Part shown: positions 36,496 to 46,281 of the stretch, one piece after another | Layout: each line of letters begins with the position of its first letter | Numbering within the stretch: the stretch's first letter is position 1 | Source of the DNA: Alteromonas macleodii ATCC 27126 | GTDB taxonomy: Bacteria > Pseudomonadota > Gammaproteobacteria > Enterobacterales > Alteromonadaceae | DNA: 64,000 bases | NCBI RefSeq assembly: GCF_000172635.2 | Contig: NC_018632.1 | Span: 1,054,001-1,118,000 of the forward strand | Direction: 5' to 3' | Program-made: the position numbers and the translations under genes | Notes under the pieces: model-generated | The model's database searches: none | Seen by the model: only the letters and a program-made list of their open reading frames with translations | Told to the model about the DNA's origin: nothing

Positions 36496-36596
36496 AACTA
36501 TTTCTACAAACGACAGTAAAACGGCAAGATTCGATATTTAATTGTCCGCTTACATTGTCACCACGAACAAATTTTTAGTATGTCAGAGGTCATGTT

Positions 36597-37031
36597 ATGG
36601 CTATTAACCTAGATAAGCTGGTTGGCTTTCATGAGTCAGCACTCACTATACGCACAGAGCGTATGGAAGTGATTTCTGGAAATCTAGCGAACGCAAACAC
36701 GCCTGGTTATAAAGCGCGGGACATTGATTTTAATAAAGCAATGCAGTCGGCTATGCGAGAAGCATCTGGTGGTACAGCCAATCACGCTTCTTCAGGAATG
36801 GTGCGGACAAATGATCGCCACTTAAGCGGCAATTCTACGTCAGTAGCGGCAAACTTTGACATGCAATACCGCATCCCAACACAACCAGACACTGGCGACG
36901 GTAATACGGTTGAAGTTCAAGCGGAAAGAAATCGGTTTTTAGACAATGGATTGCGCTACCAAGCCAGCCTAGAATTTTTGAACGGAAAAATTAAAGGCAT
37001 GAAAAAAGCGCTTAGCTCAGGAGGTCAGTAG
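36597..37031 (+). CDS. flgB: Flagellar rod protein FlgB
   Basis: The 144-residue proximal rod protein has the N-terminal rod/hook signature (SGNLANANTPGYKARDIDF) and the helical C-terminal end (NRFLDNGLRYQASLEFLNGK). FlgB is the first gene of the rod/hook operon, 2 bases before flgC. It assembles through the flagellar export gate onto the MS-ring. Its length is normal. Confidence 0.96.
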   Translation: MAINLDKLVGFHESALTIRTERMEVISGNLANANTPGYKARDIDFNKAMQSAMREASGGTANHASSGMVRTNDRHLSGNSTSVAANFDMQYRIPTQPDTGDGNTVEVQAERNRFLDNGLRYQASLEFLNGKIKGMKKALSSGGQ

Positions 37032-37033
37032 TC

Positions 37034-37456
37034 ATGAGTTTATTTAATGTAATGCAAATTTCGAGTACGGGTATGGAGGCGGAGAATGTACGTCTTAATA
37101 CTACGGCAAGTAATATTGCCAACGCTAACTCGGTTAGCAGCAGCTATGACGAAACATACCGAGCTCGCCATCCAGTCTTCGCTACGGCGTTGCAAGATGC
37201 AATGCGCGATCAGTCAAAAGGTGCAGGTGTTCAAGTAAAGGGTATTGTAGAAAGTGATGCTCCTTTGCAAATGGAGTATTCGCCTAATAACCCGATGGCA
37301 GATGAAAACGGCTACATCTATAAACCCAACGTGAACATTGTGGAAGAGATGGCGAATATGATGTCAGCGTCCAAAGCGTATGAAACTAACGTGCAGGTTG
37401 CGGACACCACAAAGCGTATTTTCCGTCGCGTACTGCAGCTAGGTCAAGGGCAGTAA
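37034..37456 (+). CDS. flgC: Flagellar rod protein FlgC
   Basis: The 140-residue proximal rod protein has the N-terminal motif (TTASNIANANSVSS) and the typical C-terminal NVNIVEEMANMMSASKAYE. It follows flgB by 2 bases and precedes flgD by 31. Confidence 0.97.
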   Translation: MSLFNVMQISSTGMEAENVRLNTTASNIANANSVSSSYDETYRARHPVFATALQDAMRDQSKGAGVQVKGIVESDAPLQMEYSPNNPMADENGYIYKPNVNIVEEMANMMSASKAYETNVQVADTTKRIFRRVLQLGQGQ

Positions 37457-37487
37457 CTTGCCGCTTGAATAATGTGAGGATTACTCA

Positions 37488-38174
37488 GTGAATACCATAA
37501 ACAATACTGGCTTAAATACTGATCTGTATTGGCAAGAGGAAACCGTCAAAATAGCTGACGGCACCGAGCAGCAGTTAACCCAGGAAGACTTCTTCTCAAT
37601 GTTAACTGAGCAGTTAGCCAATCAGGATCCCACTGCACCCGTTGATAACGATCAAATGGTAGCGCAGATGACATCATTTACGATGGCCGACGGTATTTCC
37701 CAGCTTAACGAAAAGTTTGAGTCGTTTGCAGCTTCAATGACATCGAATCAAGCGTTACAAGCCTCTAGTCTTATCGGGCAAAACGTGCTGGTTCAAGGTA
37801 ACGTGGGTTATATGGCCAATGAAGGCGATGGCATTTCGGGTGTCATCGTGAATGAAAAAACAGTTCAGAATATGACGATCACTATTGAGAACCAGTTTGG
37901 TGAAGTCATAAAAACCATTGATGCAGGCACACAAAGCGCTGGCAACATTGAGTTTGAATGGGATGGCAAAGATAAGCATGGCAACCAGATGGCACCGGGT
38001 GAATATGTTATCAGTGCCACTGGCGAATTAAATGGAGAGGGTGTTCAGCTGAATACCGCCGTTAATCGCCATGTAGGAAGTGTAAGCTTGGCTGGTAGTG
38101 GTCAAGGCGTAATTTTGAATTTGGATGGTGATGTCAGTATCAATCTTGATGACGTCATTCAAATCGGCAGTTAG
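37488..38174 (+). CDS. flgD: Hook-capping protein FlgD
   Basis: The 228-residue scaffold protein caps the growing hook. The N-terminal capping motif is clear (TQEDFFSMLTEQLANQDPTAPVDN and FTMADGISQLN), followed by FlgD Ig-like and TUDOR-like parts (FEWDGKDKHGNQMAPGEYVI). The start is GTG 37488 behind AATGTGAGGA. Operon position after flgC is standard. Confidence 0.95.
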   Translation: MNTINNTGLNTDLYWQEETVKIADGTEQQLTQEDFFSMLTEQLANQDPTAPVDNDQMVAQMTSFTMADGISQLNEKFESFAASMTSNQALQASSLIGQNVLVQGNVGYMANEGDGISGVIVNEKTVQNMTITIENQFGEVIKTIDAGTQSAGNIEFEWDGKDKHGNQMAPGEYVISATGELNGEGVQLNTAVNRHVGSVSLAGSGQGVILNLDGDVSINLDDVIQIGS

Positions 38175-38188
38175 TAGGAGAATCAATA

Positions 38189-39574
38189 ATGTCTTTTAAT
38201 ATTGCACTGAGTGGCGTATCAGCCGCACAAAAAGATTTGGATGTAACCGCCAACAACATCGCAAACGTAAATACAGTTGGCTTTAAAGAATCTCGCGCTG
38301 AATTTGGCGATGTTTATGCGGCATCACTGCTTTCAGGTGGTAAAACTAAAGTAGGTGACGGTGTACTCACTCAAGAAGTTGCTCAGCAATTTTCTCAAGG
38401 TAGCCTTCAGTTTACCAATACCTCGCTTGATTTGGCGATCACAGGTAATGGTTTCTTTGCGACAGTACCTGAAATTACGTCTCGCGACTTCTCGTTCACA
38501 CGTGCGGGTCAGTTCAAGTTAGATAGCGACAATTTCGTGGTTAACAGTAACGGCGATAACTTATTGGGTTTCCCCGTTAACTCTGATGGTACAAGTGCCT
38601 CGGTAGCACTTAGTACTACAGAGCCAGTACGTATCCCAGATTCTTCGGGTTCTCCCGCACAAACCACAGAAGTTGACATTCGAATGAACTTGCCTGCTGG
38701 TGATGCAGCCCTAGATCCACAAGATTTTGACCCTGAAGATCCGCTTACCTACAACGCAGCAACATCGGTAACCGTTTACGATTCGTTAGGTGATAGCCAC
38801 GTAATGACCTATTACTTCATAAAGGATGCGACACCGGGTGTTGATAATGAGTGGTACGTTGCTACTGCAATCGATGACACGCTAGTTGATATGACAGATT
38901 CAGCGGGTAATGACACAGACCCAGCAACAGCAGTAAATAGTGTCGGTGGTAACACCGGTAACGCCGTAACAGCATCTAAACTTATCTTCTCTCAAGGCGG
39001 TGATTTTGCTGGTATGGAAACGCCTGATGGCCTACCTACACTTGATTTCAAAATGCAAACAGAAGCGTTAGGCGCAGGTATTCTTGCTAATGGCTCAGAT
39101 CCTACGCAGCAAATAAGCATTGATTTTAACCTCGATGTTAATAACGCGACGCCTAATGAGCCGACTCAGTTCGCCTCTGCGTTCGAGGTTACATCATTAG
39201 AACAAGACGGTTTGCCTGTAGGTCGATTGACGGGTATCGATATCGGTCCTGACGGCCTGGTTCGTGCAACATTCTCTAATGGTACGTCTGAACCCATTGT
39301 TCGTGTCGCTTTGGTTCGCTTTTCTAATGAACAAGGCCTAACTCAAGAGAGCAGTACTCAGTGGAAGGAAAGTATTCTTTCAGGTGAGGCACTAGCGGGT
39401 GAAGCAACAACCGGTACTTTCGGCGAAATTAACTCTTCGGCGCTAGAACAAGCTAACGTTAACCTTACCACTGAGCTCATCGACATGATTATCGCTCAGC
39501 GTAACTTCCAAGCAAACTCGCGTGCGCTTGAAGTGAACAACTCGCTAAACCAGACTATCCTTAACATTCGATAG
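38189..39574 (+). CDS. flgE: Flagellar hook protein FlgE
   Basis: The 461-residue hook subunit has the N-terminal SGVSAAQKDLDVTANNIANV motif and a TVGFKESRAEFGDVYA follow-on. The middle holds the FlgE D2-like part with VTVYDSLGDSHVMTYYF, and the C-terminus reads ELIDMIIAQRNFQANSRALE. It is the last gene of the flgBCDE unit. A terminator lies 80 bases after its stop and a sigma-54 promoter for flgF follows. Confidence 0.97.
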   Translation: MSFNIALSGVSAAQKDLDVTANNIANVNTVGFKESRAEFGDVYAASLLSGGKTKVGDGVLTQEVAQQFSQGSLQFTNTSLDLAITGNGFFATVPEITSRDFSFTRAGQFKLDSDNFVVNSNGDNLLGFPVNSDGTSASVALSTTEPVRIPDSSGSPAQTTEVDIRMNLPAGDAALDPQDFDPEDPLTYNAATSVTVYDSLGDSHVMTYYFIKDATPGVDNEWYVATAIDDTLVDMTDSAGNDTDPATAVNSVGGNTGNAVTASKLIFSQGGDFAGMETPDGLPTLDFKMQTEALGAGILANGSDPTQQISIDFNLDVNNATPNEPTQFASAFEVTSLEQDGLPVGRLTGIDIGPDGLVRATFSNGTSEPIVRVALVRFSNEQGLTQESSTQWKESILSGEALAGEATTGTFGEINSSALEQANVNLTTELIDMIIAQRNFQANSRALEVNNSLNQTILNIR

Positions 39575-39653
39575 TTTGCAGTAAGCTACATTAGCAGATT
39601 GCTAAGCGGCAAATTTTAGGCGCGGAAAACTGTACCTATTTGACCCGATTTAG

Positions 39654-39685
39654 AAAGGTCGCAACAATGCGACCTTTTTATTTTT
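39654..39685 (+). terminator. Rho-independent terminator between flgE and flgF
   Basis: A 10-bp perfect stem (39654-39663 with 39668-39677) with a four-base loop is followed by TTATTTTT. It ends the flgBCDE transcript, at least in part. Confidence 0.9.
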
Positions 39686-39743
39686 CTATATATATCAATT
39701 CAATACCGCCCTTATTTTTCAATTGCACTAAATATCCACAGAT

Positions 39744-39759
39744 TGGCACTGCCTTTGCA
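39744..39759 (+). promoter_or_regulatory. Sigma-54 promoter for flgF-flgJ
   Basis: TGGCAC-TGCCT-TTGCA matches the sigma-54 consensus with exact GG-N10-GC spacing. It sits 40 bases before the flgF ATG and just after the flgE terminator. Confidence 0.88.
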
Positions 39760-39798
39760 AAATCTTGTTTAAGGTTTAATCAGAGTCAAAAGTCAGTC

Positions 39799-40542
39799 AT
39801 GGACAAACTTCTCTATATTTCAGCAAGTGGCGCCTCCCAAGACCTACTAGGAACAGGGATTAGGGCCAATAACTTGGCTAATGCACAGACAACAGGATTC
39901 AGAGCGCAGTTAGAGCAGGCAAGGTCAATGCCGGCCTACGGCGAAGGTTTGCCGACTCGCGTGTTTTCCATGACAGAAAGCCCGTCGAATAATTACGAGT
40001 CGGGCCCGATGATTAAAACAGACCGCGATTTAGACGTAGCCATTCAAGGTGATGGTTGGTTCGCTGTACAAGATCAAAATGGTCAAGAAGCTTACTCGCG
40101 TGATGGAAATTTCAAGTTGGGCGATGACGGAATTTTGACAGATATCCACGATCGCGTCGTGCTTGGTGACAATGGGCCAATATTCCTTCCTGTTCCTTTA
40201 GATAATCTCAATATTGCGGCCGATGGCACGTTGTCAATGAGACAGTTAGGTGCCCCTGCCAATGTTATTGAAGAAGTGGGGCGACTTAAATTAGTTAGCC
40301 CAAACTATGCTGACATGGAACGTGGGAACGACGGCTTATTTAGAATGGAAGATGGCTCAATAGCGCCAGCCAATGCCAACGTAAAAGTAATGTCGGGCAT
40401 GCTTGAAGGTTCCAACGTCAATGCGGTTGACGAAATGGTGGACATGATAAGTCTGCAGCGTCACTACGAGCTTCAAGTCAAAATGATGAAGCAAGCAGAA
40501 GAGCTTGATACTCGCGGTAATCAGCTACTACGCATCCTGTAA
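39799..40542 (+). CDS. flgF: Flagellar rod protein FlgF
   Basis: The proximal/distal rod protein has 247 residues from ATG 39799. It begins MDKLLYISASGASQDLLGTG with the rod motif NNLANAQTTGFRA, and it ends with the usual NVNAVDEMVDMISLQRHYE. A longer frame starting at 39640 would cover the terminator stem and the sigma-54 promoter, so the ATG at 39799 is chosen. The ribosome site is weak. flgG follows after 46 bases. Confidence 0.95.
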   Translation: MDKLLYISASGASQDLLGTGIRANNLANAQTTGFRAQLEQARSMPAYGEGLPTRVFSMTESPSNNYESGPMIKTDRDLDVAIQGDGWFAVQDQNGQEAYSRDGNFKLGDDGILTDIHDRVVLGDNGPIFLPVPLDNLNIAADGTLSMRQLGAPANVIEEVGRLKLVSPNYADMERGNDGLFRMEDGSIAPANANVKVMSGMLEGSNVNAVDEMVDMISLQRHYELQVKMMKQAEELDTRGNQLLRIL

Positions 40543-40588
40543 AAGAATTTTTATCACCGTTGCCCTATGAGCAACGTCGGAGGTTAAC

Positions 40589-41377
40589 ATGCATCCAGCA
40601 TTGTGGATTAGTAAAACCGGACTAGACGCCGCACAGACCGATGTGGCAGTGGTGTCTAACAACCTAGCAAACGCATCAACAGTTGGTTTCAAAAAAGATC
40701 GAGCGGTGTTTGAAGATTTGCTTTATCAGAATATCAATCAGCCAGGCGGTCGTTCGTCTGCTGACACAGAGCTACCTTCTGGGCTTATGCTTGGTTCAGG
40801 CTCGAAGGTCGTTGCTACTCAAAAAGCACACACGCAAGGTAACCTATTAACCACTGAAAACGCGCTTGATATGTCAATTCAGGGCCGTGGTTACTTTGAA
40901 ATATTGCAGCCAGACGGCACCATTGCATATTCGAGAAATGGTCAATTTTCACTGAACGACCAAGGCCAAATTGTTACATCTGGCGCGGGCTTTTTGCTTC
41001 AGCCTGAAGTGGCTATTCCCGAAGATGCGCAACAAATCACAATTTCTCAAGATGGTGAAATTAGCGTGAGCATACGGGGCCAAGCTGAACCGCAGGTACT
41101 CGGTCAGCTTAATATCTCTGACTTTGTTAACCCAACCGGATTACAACCAACCGGACAAAACCTTTATGTAGAGACAGCGTCAAGCGGTGCACCTATTCAG
41201 GGGATCCCTGGTCTGCAAGGTTTGGGTTATATCTCACAAGGCACGTTGGAAACGTCTAACGTAAACGTGACCGAAGAGTTAGTAAACCTTATCGAAAGCC
41301 AGCGCTTGTATGAGATGAACTCAAAGGTTATCTCATCGGTCGACCAAATGCTTGGTCAGGTTATTCAGCAACTTTAG
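40589..41377 (+). CDS. flgG: Flagellar distal rod protein FlgG
   Basis: The 262-residue distal rod protein has the N-terminal LWISKTGLDAAQTDVAVVSNNLANAST motif region and the C-terminal NVNVTEELVNLIESQRLYE. It follows CGGAGG at good distance. The length equals the family norm. Confidence 0.97.
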   Translation: MHPALWISKTGLDAAQTDVAVVSNNLANASTVGFKKDRAVFEDLLYQNINQPGGRSSADTELPSGLMLGSGSKVVATQKAHTQGNLLTTENALDMSIQGRGYFEILQPDGTIAYSRNGQFSLNDQGQIVTSGAGFLLQPEVAIPEDAQQITISQDGEISVSIRGQAEPQVLGQLNISDFVNPTGLQPTGQNLYVETASSGAPIQGIPGLQGLGYISQGTLETSNVNVTEELVNLIESQRLYEMNSKVISSVDQMLGQVIQQL

Positions 41378-41388
41378 TAGGTAGCATC

Positions 41389-42069
41389 ATGCGTATTTTA
41401 GGTTTATCTGCTGCACTTCTGATACTTGGCGGTTGCGCCAGTACAAACGAGCCGCCCGTTCAGGCAAACGACCCGTCGTTTGCACCGGTAGTGCCAGATT
41501 ACCCGCGTGAAACGGTAGTAGAAGATGGCTCGCTTTTTCGTTCGCAGCTTGCTAACAACTTATATTCTGACGTTACCGCAAGAAGAGTCGGTGACATCAT
41601 CACTGTAACGTTAAGCGAGAATACCCAAGCGAGCAAATCAGCCGACACTAGCACAGCGAAAGATTCAAACGTCAATCTAAACCCTATTACCGGGCTAGCT
41701 GGGCAAGCGATAAATATTGGCGGAGAGTCCGTACAATTGGGAATAAGTTCATCCCGAGATTTCTCCGGTGATGCCACTGCTAACCAAAGCAACAGCTTAA
41801 ACGGTGCCATCTCAGTTACTGTGGTCGACGTACTTCCTAACAGCAACCTTGTTATTCGTGGCGAAAAGTGGCTAACCCTGAATCAGGGCGACGAATATAT
41901 CCGTCTTACCGGCATTATTCGTCCGGCAGACATTAGTCCCGAGAATGAAATCGTGTCCACTAAGGTTGCAAATGCGCGTATCCAATATTCGGGTACGGGA
42001 AGTTTTGCGCGAGCACAAGAAAAGGGTTGGTTAACCAAGTTCTTTGATTCTGCTTGGTGGCCTCTTTAG
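41389..42069 (+). CDS. flgH: Flagellar L-ring lipoprotein FlgH
   Basis: The 226-residue outer-membrane lipoprotein has a lipobox (LILGGC, Cys16) and the FlgH motifs SLFRSQLANNLYSD, RRVGDIITVTLSE, GEKWLTLNQGDEYIRLTG and NARIQYSGTG. It forms the outer-membrane bushing for the rod. It starts 11 bases after flgG. Confidence 0.97.
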   Translation: MRILGLSAALLILGGCASTNEPPVQANDPSFAPVVPDYPRETVVEDGSLFRSQLANNLYSDVTARRVGDIITVTLSENTQASKSADTSTAKDSNVNLNPITGLAGQAINIGGESVQLGISSSRDFSGDATANQSNSLNGAISVTVVDVLPNSNLVIRGEKWLTLNQGDEYIRLTGIIRPADISPENEIVSTKVANARIQYSGTGSFARAQEKGWLTKFFDSAWWPL

Positions 42070-42091
42070 GTTTTAGGATAGGAGAGTGAAC

Positions 42092-43204
42092 ATGCGTTTG
42101 TTTTCAGTAGTATTAGCCGTTTTCACAATGCTTTTATCTTTACAGGCAGGTGCGCAGCGCATTAAAGATGTAGCGAGTATTCAAGGCGTACGTAGTAACC
42201 AATTAGTGGGATATGGTCTTGTTGTAGGTTTGCCTGGAACGGGTGAACAAAGCCCGTTTACCGAACAAAGTTTCAGAACCATGCTGCGTAACTTTGGTAT
42301 CAGTCTTGACGCTAACACCAAGCCAAAAATACGAAACGTGGCCGCAGTGGCGGTACACGCCGACCTGCCTGCTTTTGCAAAACCCGGACAAACCATTGAT
42401 ATCACGGTTTCTTCAGTTGGCGAAGCGGCCAGTCTTCAAGGCGGAACGCTGCTCCAGACGTTTCTTCGCGGTGTTGACGGTAAAGTCTACGCTGTAGCGC
42501 AAGGCAGTTTAGTCGTGAGCGGGTTTGGCGCACAAGGTGGTGATGGCTCGCGCATTGTCGTTAATACGCCAACGGTAGGCAGAATTCCAAACGGTGCGAT
42601 GGTAGAGCAATCTGTACCAACAGGCTTTGCCAATGGCGACACGTTAACGCTTAACCTCCATTATCCAGATTTCTCAACGGCTAAGTCGCTTGCAGATACG
42701 ATCAACGAGCGCTTAGGTGCACAGCCCGAAAATGGCTATGTTATTGCTAAGCCCATTGATGCAGCGTCTGTTCGCGTGTCGGCCCCGCGAGATGTCGGTC
42801 AGCGCGTGGGCTTTTTGGCTACCTTAGAAAACTTCGAATTTACACCAGCTGATGCGCCAGCGCGTGTGGTAATAAACAGCCGCACAGGCACCATTGTTAT
42901 TGGCAGTGACGTTCGCTTGTTACCAGCAGCAATTACTCACGGCGGGCTAACGGTGACCATCTCTGAAAATCAGCAAGTTTCTCAACCTAACGCGTTTGGT
43001 GAAGGGCAGACTGCCGTTACCACTCAGTCGATTGTTGATGTCGATTTGGCAGATAGCCGCATGTTTAAGTTTGAGCCAGGCGTTACTCTGGACCAGCTTG
43101 TGCGCGCGGTAAATGAGGTGGGCGCTGCGCCGGGCGATTTAATGGCAATTTTGGAAGCATTACGTCAAGCAGGCGCATTGCGTGGAGAGCTCGTTATTAT
43201 TTAA
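42092..43204 (+). CDS. flgI: Flagellar P-ring protein FlgI
   Basis: The 370-residue periplasmic ring protein has a signal peptide (cleaved after LQAGAQ) and the FlgI motif series [42 protein letters not shown] and [24 protein letters not shown], each quoted only in part by its key residues. The frame opens at GTG 42086, but ATG 42092 has the better spacing from GGAGAG and is chosen. The gene lies between flgH and flgJ as usual. Confidence 0.95.
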   Translation: MRLFSVVLAVFTMLLSLQAGAQRIKDVASIQGVRSNQLVGYGLVVGLPGTGEQSPFTEQSFRTMLRNFGISLDANTKPKIRNVAAVAVHADLPAFAKPGQTIDITVSSVGEAASLQGGTLLQTFLRGVDGKVYAVAQGSLVVSGFGAQGGDGSRIVVNTPTVGRIPNGAMVEQSVPTGFANGDTLTLNLHYPDFSTAKSLADTINERLGAQPENGYVIAKPIDAASVRVSAPRDVGQRVGFLATLENFEFTPADAPARVVINSRTGTIVIGSDVRLLPAAITHGGLTVTISENQQVSQPNAFGEGQTAVTTQSIVDVDLADSRMFKFEPGVTLDQLVRAVNEVGAAPGDLMAILEALRQAGALRGELVII

Positions 43205-43264
43205 AACGAGCAAAGAGCATTTACGAGACGTTAGTAAAAATAAGGTCACGGCGGAATAAGCACG

Positions 43265-44215
43265 ATGGAATCACTTAGCACAAAAAGTCAGCTTGATATG
43301 GCTCGCAATGTCCACGATATGGGCAGCATAAACAAAATGCGTGAAGCCATTGCGTCGGGCGACGAGACGGTATTGCAAGAAGCTGCCCAGCAGTTTGAAG
43401 CGATATTTGTGCAAATGATGTTGAAATCAATGCGTAAAGCGCAAGATGCTCTTGCTGACGAAAATAGCCCATTTAATTCGCAGCAAGTTAAGTTTTATCG
43501 TGATATGCACGACCAACAGCTAGCGACAGATCTAACTTCCGGTGGTGGCTTAGGTCTCGCTGATGTCATTGTTAAACAGTTAGGTCAAACTGAGGATAGC
43601 TATACGCCTGCCAGTGTAATCAGAAGTGACGGCGACTTATCATCACTTAACAGAAACCGTGTGTACAACGTAGCTGAGGCGCAGGATATTGCCCTTTCTT
43701 CACAGTCTATTCGCAGCCAGTCAGCACAAAAAGACGCCATGTTCGAAAGTCCCGAGCAGTTTGTAGAGAGCCTAATGCCAATAGCTGAGAAAGTGGCAGC
43801 AAAATACGGAATGGATCCTAAAGCAATAATTTCCCAAGCCGCGGTTGAAACCGGGTGGGGGAAATTCGTTATCCATAAAGCGGATGGGGAAAGCTCGCAC
43901 AACTTATTTGGCATCAAAGCAAATAAGGGATGGCAAGGAGAGCAGGCTGTAGTCGACACGTTGGAATTTAACAATGGACTACCGCAAAAACAAAAGGCTG
44001 CTTTTAGGTCCTACTCGTCAGTAGAAGACGCAATGGAAGACTATGGACGCTTTATCACATCACAGCCTCGCTACAGCCATGCTGTCGAGAATGCTTCTGA
44101 CGCAGCGCGCTATACCCATGCGCTTCAAGAGGCGGGCTACGCTACCGACCCTGAATACGCGCGCAAGATAATGGCAGTGTATAACAGCGATCGTCTCAGC
44201 ACGTTAATGCCATAG
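43265..44215 (+). CDS. flgJ: Flagellar rod cap and peptidoglycan hydrolase FlgJ
   Basis: The 316-residue protein joins an N-terminal rod-capping domain (QFEAIFVQMMLKSMRKAQDA) to a C-terminal glucosaminidase domain (YGMDPKAIISQAAVETGWGK and HNLFGIKANKGWQGE). The catalytic Glu is likely in the AAVETGWGK motif. It opens the cell wall for the rod. It is the last gene of the flgF-J block; flgK follows after 16 bases. Confidence 0.96.
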   Translation: MESLSTKSQLDMARNVHDMGSINKMREAIASGDETVLQEAAQQFEAIFVQMMLKSMRKAQDALADENSPFNSQQVKFYRDMHDQQLATDLTSGGGLGLADVIVKQLGQTEDSYTPASVIRSDGDLSSLNRNRVYNVAEAQDIALSSQSIRSQSAQKDAMFESPEQFVESLMPIAEKVAAKYGMDPKAIISQAAVETGWGKFVIHKADGESSHNLFGIKANKGWQGEQAVVDTLEFNNGLPQKQKAAFRSYSSVEDAMEDYGRFITSQPRYSHAVENASDAARYTHALQEAGYATDPEYARKIMAVYNSDRLSTLMP

Positions 44216-44231
44216 CATTGGAGATTACATT

Positions 44232-46274
44232 GTGAGTTCTGTCGATTTATTCTCATTAGCGACCAGTGGTGTTAACGCCAGTAGTAAGCTATTACAAACG
44301 ACCAGTAACAATATTGCCAACGTCAACACGCCAGGCTATGTTCGCGAGCGCACTGAGCTTCAAAACAGCCAAGTCTTCGGTGTAGAGATCGGCAATACCG
44401 AACGTATCATCAATGTATTTGCTCAAAATCAATTGCGCAGGGACATTACTTCTGTCGGCGAGCTTGAGGCATTCTCTAGTAAAACAGCGGCCATTGACAA
44501 TCTATTAGCGAGTGAGGCTAACTCAATCTCCCAAGGATTGAGCGAGTACTTCGCCGCGTTGCAGACAGCTGCTGACGATCCTACTAACCTAGCGTCTCGC
44601 GACCAAGTGTTAGGGAAATCGGAGTCTTTGTACCAACGAATGAAGACACTGTCTGATTATATGTTGGAGAAAGAAGAAGAATTAAACCTAGAGTTCACGT
44701 CGATGGTGAACCGAGCGAACACCTTGATTGGCAATATTGGCGATCTAAACCGCAATATTGTTATTGCCAATGGTAACAATACCAGCGACCAGCCTAGCGC
44801 ATTGCTTAATGAGAGAGATCAAGCGATAGACGAGCTCGCTTCAATCATGGGAATAACAGTTAAAGAAAGCACCACGCAAAATGGAGCGGTAACAATTAAT
44901 CTGACTTCTGGTGAGTCATTGGTATTAGAAAATGGTGCATTTAATTTATTTGAACTGAATACCAATGCTGACTTAACGTTCAAGCAGCTTAAACTAGAAA
45001 CAAACTTTGGCTCACAAACAAAAGCTGATGCCTCAATACGTATCGTGGAAGATGATTTAGGTGGCGCACTTGGCGGTTTATTCGGGTACAGAAACGAAAT
45101 TTTAGGCCCTGCAATGCGGGATGTTGGTCAGCTATCAGTAGCATTCGCCGATGCAATGAATACGCAAAATAAATTGGGGATGGACTTAGACGGTCAACTT
45201 GGTAGCAATATTTTCGATATACCCTCGTTTCGCGGATTAGCATATAGCGATACCAATGGTGACTATGTTGTAACTGCCCAGATTACCGAAGGTAAAGGTG
45301 CAGAGCTAACGGATGCTGACTACAAAATTGAGGTTACAGCAGTAACTGCGGGCGTACCTAGCCAAATAGAAATTACGCTATTAAATGCAGATGGCACACC
45401 GAAAAAAGACGCTTCTGGCAATGATATTATCTATTCCAATTACGCGGTTACAGCTGGGTTTAATGAATTGCCCGGTGGTATTGAAGTTGATTTCTCAGGA
45501 ACCGATCCCTATACCGTGGGTAATGAGTTCCTCATTCAGCCAACTAAAGATATCGCGTCTAAGATTACACTAGAGACAAATCGCCCTGAAGATTTGGCGT
45601 TTGCAAGCCCGGTGAGAGCGGGAGCAAATAATACAAATTTGGGAAGCGCAAATGTTATTGACGTTACGGTATCTAACACAGAAGTCGGCGCTTCTGCTTT
45701 TGACGGAGCGGGTGGGCTGTTAAATTCAGCGCCAGCTCAAATTAACTTTACGGCCGCAGATACATACGACGTTGTAGATGGAAGCGGTAATGTTTTAGCT
45801 ACAGTAACTGGCACAACTGATTTAACTAACCTCATTAGTCAAGCGGGAATAAGTCCAGATCCAGGCTTTGATTTGAGCTTGGATGGCGTGCCAAAAGCTG
45901 GGGATAGTTTCTCGATCAGCTATAATACAGATGGCTTTAACGATAACAGTAATGCGCTTAATTTAGCGGCTATTCAAAACGAAAATACCGCGCAAGTGAG
46001 CAGTGAGGCAACGAATACACCACGTACCTTCCAAGATGCTTATGCATCTATGGTTGGCCGAATTGGTGAAGATGCCTCGATGGCAAAAGTAACACTTGCT
46101 TCAGCGGAAGCCATGAAGGTTCAATCGCAGAATTGGTTTGAGTCTGTCTCTGGCGTTAGCTTAGACGAAGAAGCCGCAAATTTAATAAAGTATCAACAAA
46201 GCTATGCTGCCGCAGCGCGAATTTTGTCTACGGCGCAAGAATTGTTTAATACCATTTTGCAGTCAGCAAGGTAG
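44232..46274 (+). CDS. flgK: Hook-filament junction protein FlgK (HAP1)
   Basis: The 680-residue junction protein starts with GTG 44232 behind GGAGATTACATT. It has the N-terminal SSKLLQTTSNNIANVNTPGY and the C-terminal SGVSLDEEAANLIKYQQSYAAAARI pattern. The central part is longer than in E. coli FlgK (about 547 residues), which is common in marine polar flagella. FlgK and FlgL join hook to filament and use FlgN as chaperone. Confidence 0.96.
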   Translation: MSSVDLFSLATSGVNASSKLLQTTSNNIANVNTPGYVRERTELQNSQVFGVEIGNTERIINVFAQNQLRRDITSVGELEAFSSKTAAIDNLLASEANSISQGLSEYFAALQTAADDPTNLASRDQVLGKSESLYQRMKTLSDYMLEKEEELNLEFTSMVNRANTLIGNIGDLNRNIVIANGNNTSDQPSALLNERDQAIDELASIMGITVKESTTQNGAVTINLTSGESLVLENGAFNLFELNTNADLTFKQLKLETNFGSQTKADASIRIVEDDLGGALGGLFGYRNEILGPAMRDVGQLSVAFADAMNTQNKLGMDLDGQLGSNIFDIPSFRGLAYSDTNGDYVVTAQITEGKGAELTDADYKIEVTAVTAGVPSQIEITLLNADGTPKKDASGNDIIYSNYAVTAGFNELPGGIEVDFSGTDPYTVGNEFLIQPTKDIASKITLETNRPEDLAFASPVRAGANNTNLGSANVIDVTVSNTEVGASAFDGAGGLLNSAPAQINFTAADTYDVVDGSGNVLATVTGTTDLTNLISQAGISPDPGFDLSLDGVPKAGDSFSISYNTDGFNDNSNALNLAAIQNENTAQVSSEATNTPRTFQDAYASMVGRIGEDASMAKVTLASAEAMKVQSQNWFESVSGVSLDEEAANLIKYQQSYAAAARILSTAQELFNTILQSAR

Positions 46275-46281
46275 GTGAGTT

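Noticed and set aside
39640..39798. N-terminal extension of FlgF
   Set aside because: It would cover a terminator and a consensus sigma-54 promoter, and FlgF normally begins at MDKLLYISASG.
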